Below, one piece after another: positions 58,754-64,000 of a stretch of 64,000 bases of DNA. The stretch spans positions 650,869 to 714,868 of the forward strand of contig BDDD01000045.1 of NCBI GenBank assembly GCA_001972305.1, written 5' to 3'. The notes beneath the pieces are model-generated. The model did no database searches. It worked only from the letters and a program-made list of their open reading frames with translations, and was not told the origin of the DNA. Each line of letters begins with the position of its first letter. Position 1 is the stretch's first letter. Source of the stretch: Cephalotus follicularis (lineage: Eukaryota > Streptophyta > Magnoliopsida > Oxalidales > Cephalotaceae). The translations under genes were made by a program, and so were the position numbers.

Positions 58754-60104
58754 TGTCACACCCCGTTTGTTTCGGTTCACGATATGGACCAGCATATGTG
58801 GTGATATCAGAAATAAGCATAAATAATATTCCAGCTCAATTCATAAATAAATTTGCGGAAGCATTCGATAAGCCGGAATATAACATAAGCCGTCCGCACG
58901 CATCCCATACTACGTGCGAGTAAAAATCAACAATTATCCTTACATAAAAGAAATTACAATATAACGAGGTATGAACCGTTCAATTTCAATCACAGTACAT
59001 CATCATTATTAAAATAACAACCTTAAAATGACAAAAGAAGCTCTCCAAGCTTCAGCAGTAATCACCCGAGTCTTCGCTTAATCTGAAATTGTAGGGGGTT
59101 AGCCGTTGTCCTCACTTGGATAAGTAGAAGATAATATATGATAAGGAATATATGAATGCAATATGTATGACAGTTTATATCAAAATAACATGTAGATGAG
59201 CCAATATATAAGCAATCATGCCAAGTGGCCATCAACAATCCATATGCAAGAATACCGCACAAGGGTACAATCAATTCATCCATCAATTGGGTGTCACATG
59301 TCGCTAACTCCTAGCACCAACTGTGCACCACCTATCTATCACCCTACACTCCGAAGATGATAAATAAGGTAACAATTACTACCGGCATTTGCGGGCAGTT
59401 TAACAATCAAGCTCTGCATTGCATGCAGTTTTGGTGTGTACTCTAGCCAACTCCTGGCACCTAGGACCACCTCCGTTAGCTAGTGACATCTGCCATCACT
59501 CGACTAATCGGCAATAACATAGACAATCAATTCAATCAATTCAGTTCAATAATAATATCACATATATGTATAATATGCAATATAAAAGTTGTTTTCTTTA
59601 GAAACATATAACAAGTCATTTATCGTACATCTCTTCGGAGGTAAACGATCTCATTTCAAATAGTGGTTTCCAGTTTGGGAAACAAAATAGTAGGTACCTC
59701 TTATATAGGAGGAAAATCAGTAGTTCATGTGACAATAATCATTCATTTGAAAATTGATAGTTAATATCATAAATTGGGTACATAGCCCATAGTTGGTTTC
59801 AATCATTGAAATACAAGTGGTAGTGGTGTTCGAAGTCACCAAAATAGTTTATACTAATATGACAGTAGCATATTCAGTAACAATATCATAAATCAGTAGT
59901 TCTTGTAATAATAGTTTTCATTTGAAAATGGTGTTTAAAGCCATGAATTGTGCATATGGCACATAGTTCGTTTGATCGTTGCCATATAAGTAGTAGCGAT
60001 GTTAAATAACATCAAACAGTATATACTATATGGTGGTAGCATATACAATTCAATAACAGTACCAAACAGTAGCAATTCAATCAATGTTATGCAATTTCTA
60101 CCCA

Positions 60105-60235
60105 GAACAGTCGGCTGCCCTCAAGATTAGCCGACTGTTTGGTTGTGTAGTCGACTGCTTGGGCTTGGCAGTCGACTGAAAGGGTTGAGTAGTCGACTGT
60201 ATTTGTTGACAGTTGACTGCCTCTGCCCAGAAAAT
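60105..60235. repeat. Palindrome-motif array in solo LTR L, first cluster
   Basis: Six copies of CAGTCGACTG or close variants (AGTCGGCTG, TAGTCGACTG, CAGTTGACTG) within 130 bp. A second cluster is at 61245-61330. Confidence 0.85.
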
Positions 60236-61244
60236 GCAGGCAATGGCATGTCATGCAATGCAATTTCGATTTTCAATCAATTTCAATACATGTAGCATGT
60301 AGAAAATAGACATACACAATATGCATACTATATCTTCCATAACATATCATTACCCCTACCTCAAATCGCTATCCCAAGATCAATTGAGTTTGATCTTTCT
60401 CTTTGAGTTCCAAGTCACTTTCACCGACAAATCTTTCAATTCAGCAAGTTCAATCTATGTATGCATGTTTTATGGACACATGCATTAGTACCAGTAGGTT
60501 TCAGTAGCTACTTATAACAATTACAATTCCAACAATAGCTTTAATCATCAAGTTCCCCAAGTCTTAACTTCCATTTTCCAATTTCCTTTGAACTCTATGT
60601 CAACTATTATTCCATCTCGGATTCATTGATTTTAAGTGTGTTGACAGTAGGTATATACATACTTAGGAACCATTAAGCATATATTCTAACACTACCAACA
60701 ACTATAATCCATTCTAGAGGCTATAGTCACCAATTCCATTTGATCCAATCCTTACTTTGTATTTCAATTCAAGAGGTTGTTAATCTTAAATATTAACAGA
60801 AGATATTTTTGCATTCTCCTAGCTATTTTATCATCATAATTACAGAGAATTCGGATTAAGGACTTACCAAGTGTCTAAGGCTTCAAAGTTCCTTCTTGGA
60901 GCTCTCTAATTCCTCCAATGCAAGCTCCAATAATCCCTCTCTTCACTCAGTGTTTTCTAACACTCATCTCACAATTCAACAGCTGATATAATGTCAAAAT
61001 CCCTTTTTGAATTCGTCAGATTCCTTCTCCAAGTCACATGCACTCACTTTTCTCTCTTTCTTTCCATCACATGCATCCCTCTCTTCACTTTTCCCTCATT
61101 AATTATCAATTTGCAGGTTGTAGGTCTGCAGAGAACATGCAAGCATTCCCCATTTGCATGTTCTGGCAGGTGGTGGACGCATGTGCCTCCTACCCACCTG
61201 TCATTCTTGTCATTGCACATGCCAGGAATCTGTCCTGGGCAATT

Positions 61245-61330
61245 CCAGTCGACTGGATATAGTGGGCAGTCGACTGCCTTCAATACGTAGCAAACAGTCG
61301 ACTGTTGTCCTGTGACAGTCGGCTGTTTGG
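61245..61330. repeat. Palindrome-motif array in solo LTR L, second cluster
   Basis: Four copies of CAGTCGACTG-like motifs in 85 bp, about 1 kb from the first cluster, an arrangement like the two clusters in element E. Confidence 0.85.
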
Positions 61331-61574
61331 GCTGGTTTAGGGTTTTCTAATCTTTGATACTTCTCCAATTGCATATCCATTCATCGCAAGCATTTACCAA
61401 TCATAGAAATTAATATAATTGGACAAATAACTCAATTAAAATGTATATTTTATTTCAAAATTGGATCAATATACATTAATTGAAGTTGTGGTTATTACAG
61501 TATGCATATTTGATGTGATGATTGATTTTTGGTTATTATTCTGTTTTTGCTTGATTTTGTGTTCTGTTTTTACA

Positions 61575-61865
61575 AAAACGTCGACTTCTTTTCTGGAAAA
61601 TTCTATGCTTTACAAAAACACGTCGACTTCTTTTCTGCAAAATTTTATGCCTTATGAAAATCACGTCGATCTCTTTTGAAAAACATCGATCTCTTTGTGT
61701 TTCCCTAAAACACGTCGACTTCTTCTCAAACGCGTCGATACTTTTCAAAACGCAGCGTTTTCTGAATCGATTTCTTCCGTTCTTTTAAAGAACGCGTCGA
61801 CGTCTTTTTAATCACGTCGACGTCTTTCACTCAGAAATTTACTTATTCATAAAAACATCGATCTC
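61575..61865. repeat. TCGA-motif array in the spacer of element K
   Basis: About ten copies of ACGTCGACTTCTTTT, ACATCGATCTCTTT or ACGTCGACGTCTTT in 290 bp. This is internal sequence of a Sirevirus just before the env-like gene, not part of an LTR. Confidence 0.8.
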
Positions 61866-62068
61866 ATGCTCATAATACACTTTAACCCTATTCTGAGTTT
61901 TTCGAAAATTTCTACTCTCTTTATTTTTCTTTCAAAAATCATTCTATTTGTTCGAAAACAACATTCTGAATCCTTTTTCAACATCAAAAACTGTTTTCAT
62001 CTCCTTCAATCCGTCTGTTTTTGTCACTCTCTGTGTCTTTCTATTGTGGTCACCAACTGTTTGATAGT

Positions 62069-63385
62069 ATGCCGAGGACAAAACGTACTGCCAACAAGAA
62101 GGCTGCATCTTCTTCTTAGCCTAAGAAATCTGCTAAAAGGTAGAGGCTTGAAATTAGAGAGCCTTCCCCCGACCCTGCTCTCCAATCGGATTCCGAATCT
62201 GAAGAGCAAGTTCCTTTGAGAAATGTCATTTTTGTTGATAAAAGGGTTATGGGAGGCAGGAACATAGATTTAGATTTCTGTTCTTCTGAGTTTTCTTTTG
62301 TTTCTTGGTTAGATGACCTCCACCTTCTTCCTCTTGTACAAATCCAGGACCCTTTTTACATAAAATTGGTCAAGGAATTTTACATGAACCTTCGGATTGT
62401 ATCCAGCCCTAATGAGGAGTTTGCTCTCTCCTCTACTGTCAAAGGGCAGCGAATCTATCTAGATGCTAGGATTCTAGCCTCTATACTCCATATTCCACAT
62501 ACCGGCTTATACATTTTTGAACATAAAAAATGGCTGGAGGTTGAGGGTTCTCACTCTAATCAAATTTTGTCCATTTTATACCCAAATGATCCAAATATTC
62601 ATCCCAACATGGCACTGACTACAAACAGATTGTCAGTTGACCATAGGCTACTCCACCATCTCATTGTACATCAATTTCTTCCCACCGGTGGTGGGTATGC
62701 CAAGTTGACCCGGATGCAAGCATTCCTCATGTGGTGCATCCTCTCCAAAATAGAATTTTGTTTTCCCCTTCTCATGCTCAAAACCATGGTGGGAGCATTC
62801 TCTCAAAAGAAATCCGTTCTACCCTTCGGATCAATCCTCACCAAAGTCTTCCAACATCACCAAGTTCGGCTTGAAGGAGAAATTGCAACGAAATTGAAGA
62901 AGGAGGACACTTACAACAAGAGCACTATGAATAGAATGGGGTGGAAAAAGCAAGAAGGCATTTGGACTTATTGCCCCAAAGTTGATCAAGTGCAAAGGAT
63001 TGCAAGAGAAGAGCAAGAAGAGAACCCTCCATGGGAGGCTCAAGAAGAAGCTGTACCGGCTCAGGCTCAAGCTCAAGGAACCTCATCCTCTACTGATTTT
63101 GACAGGATAATGGAGTTTATGCGCTCAAGATTTGATTCTATGCAAGCCTCGCTTGAAGAAAAATTTGAGCAAGTCAACTCGCGGCTCACTAGGTTGGAAA
63201 AAGATCATGTGACGATTCGCTCCGACTTTGATAACATTGATGACACCATCTACTACGACCTAAAATTCATAAGGAGGCGTCTCAAAAGGATGGAACGAAA
63301 ACTCGCGGCCTCCAAGACCATTGATGCTTGCGAAGAGACTACGGGCGATGACTCCGATTCCGATGCTCCTCCTGCTGCTACTTGA
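62069..63385 (+). pseudogene. env-like gene of Sirevirus K
   Basis: The gene starts MPRTKRTANKKAASSS at 62069; TAG codons at 62117-62119 and 62141-62143 interrupt the basic N-terminus, after which 389 residues are open from 62216 in the same frame. The central part (LVKEFYMNLRIV, VKGQRIYLDARILASIL, LSVDHRLLHHLIVHQFLP, LMWCILSKIEF) resembles the putative plant transposon protein domain (Pfam Transposase_32). A Gln/Ala-rich linker leads to a coiled coil at about residues 295-345 (FDSMQASLEEKFEQVNSRLTR) and an acidic tail. No clear signal peptide or membrane anchor is seen in this copy. The function of these proteins is not established. The gene follows pol in the same orientation. Confidence 0.8.
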
Positions 63386-64000
63386 TCTTGCTTCTGTTTT
63401 TTATTTGTTTTTTGTTGTTTGTCTTGTTTTTGTTGTGTTGTAATGAAACTAAGTGTTTATTTATATTCTTGTAAGAACAAAGCTTTTGTTAATGAAATTA
63501 TGTGTTTTTATGATTGTGTTTATGAAATGATGTTTATACATTTTTGTGTTTATGATATTATGAATTGTGTTTATGTTATGATATGGTTTTATGAATGTGT
63601 TTTTGATTAATGATAATATATTTTCTCAATTATGTTCATTGCCAATATTTTCATATTTTGTGCATAATGCCTATGTTCATATTCTTTTTACCCTTGCTTT
63701 TATTAAGGGGGAGCTAATGATTTCTACCTTTTTGATGCTCTACAAAAAAGGGGGAGAAGAGGCTCAAAATGTTAGAGGCTCAAAATGTTCAATATGCTAG
63801 AGTTTATGAATTTTGGGGAGAAATGGCTCAAAATGGAGAAAATGCTCAATATGCTAGATTTTTTGATTGATATGGGAGAAAGAACTCTCAAATGCAAAAC
63901 TCATAGCTAATTGATATTGCACAGGAACTTTCTTATGAACATTGCCATTGCTTACTTTATAAAGATAACTCTCTATTGGTATTCACTTATGTTCTAATTG
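63386..64000 (+). other. 3' untranslated region of Sirevirus K with repeated polypurine tracts
   Basis: After the env-like stop the sequence is T-rich to 63700. From 63705 it has AAGGGGGAG (63705-63713), AAAAAAGGGGGAGAAGA (63744-63760), and weaker TTGGGGAGAAA near 63815 and ATGGGAGAAAG near 63870, with a repeated GGCTCAAAATG. Multiple polypurine tracts before the 3' LTR are a described Sirevirus trait. The LTR itself is not reached. Confidence 0.7.

Larger units (their letters stand above)
58754..61499 (-). mobile_element. L: solo LTR of a Tekay-like Ty3 element
   Basis: The plus strand goes from TGTCACACCCCGTTTG to GTGGTTATTACA, 2746 bp, flanked by a perfect duplication GTATG (58749-58753 and 61500-61504). 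Ends and general organisation resemble the LTR of element E (GCGGAAGCATT and AAGCCGGAAT near the same end, and GGGTTAGCCG), but it is a separate family. Its motif array is CAGTCGACTG. Removing it and one GTATG joins the spacer of element K. Confidence 0.9.
57669..64000 (+). mobile_element. Element K: Sirevirus (Ty1/copia, Maximus/SIRE type), 3' part
   Basis: The plus strand carries the end of pol (57669-58718), a spacer, an env-like gene (62069-63385) and a region with several GGGGGAG purine tracts (from 63705). An env-like gene after pol together with multiple polypurine tracts is characteristic of Sireviruses. The 5' half is missing; the 3' LTR would lie beyond base 64000. A solo Ty3 LTR is inserted in the spacer. 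Confidence 0.87.

Noticed and set aside
60991..61290. Plus-strand frame of 99 codons with hydrophobic N-terminus
   Set aside because: It lies inside the solo LTR L, has no support on the other members of this LTR type, and overlaps a motif array.
1..64000. Host protein-coding or RNA genes
   Set aside because: All long frames on both strands were assigned to transposable elements, their shadows or repeat arrays; no tRNA, rRNA or conserved host protein was recognised by eye. A weak or short host gene could still be missed.

Overview
The window is a block of nested transposable elements from a flowering-plant nuclear genome. I found no host gene, tRNA, rRNA or CRISPR array. The assignment to plants rests on the element families: Ty3/gypsy chromoviruses with a C-terminal chromodomain (Tekay/Del type), Tat-lineage Ty3 elements with an extra antisense gene, Ty1/copia elements including a Sirevirus with an env-like gene, and an En/Spm (CACTA) transposon. 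The density of nested insertions suggests heterochromatin. The species cannot be named from this sequence.

Layout. (A) 1-2823, minus strand: 5' LTR, leader, gag and protease of a Tat-type element that leaves the window on the left. 2824-4171: AT-rich sequence with a diverged direct duplication. (B) 4172-13878, minus strand: a second Tat-type element with its 3' LTR, an antisense (plus-strand) gene remnant at 5282-7724, pol and gag; its 5' LTR is missing. (C) 13880-14510: 3' piece of a Tekay-like LTR. (D) 14695-47348, plus strand: an old Tekay-like element that hosts several others. Its 5' LTR is split by (E), a complete minus-strand chromovirus at 17019-27076 with target-site duplication GAGAC. 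Its gag is split by (F), a non-autonomous 17-kb composite at 27822-44947 with duplication TCTAT. The right LTR of F is itself split by (I), a plus-strand chromovirus at 34501-43187. D stops in its RNase H domain at 47348, where (G), a minus-strand copia element, begins.

To the right: (G) 47349-50785, copia 3' half; (J) about 50850-57138, a decayed CACTA transposon on the minus strand, containing (M), a Sirevirus-like solo LTR at 52093-53386 (duplication ATAAC); (K) 57669-64000, the 3' part of a plus-strand Sirevirus with the pol end, an env-like gene and repeated polypurine tracts; inside it (L), a solo Tekay-like LTR at 58754-61499 (duplication GTATG).

All coding regions are remnants. Several have lost catalytic parts: the reverse transcriptase FIDD motif in E, RNase H in I, and the reverse transcriptase fingers in D. 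The least expected observation is that several LTR families from both Ty3 and Ty1 lineages each carry arrays of a short palindrome centred on TCGA, with a different flank in each family.
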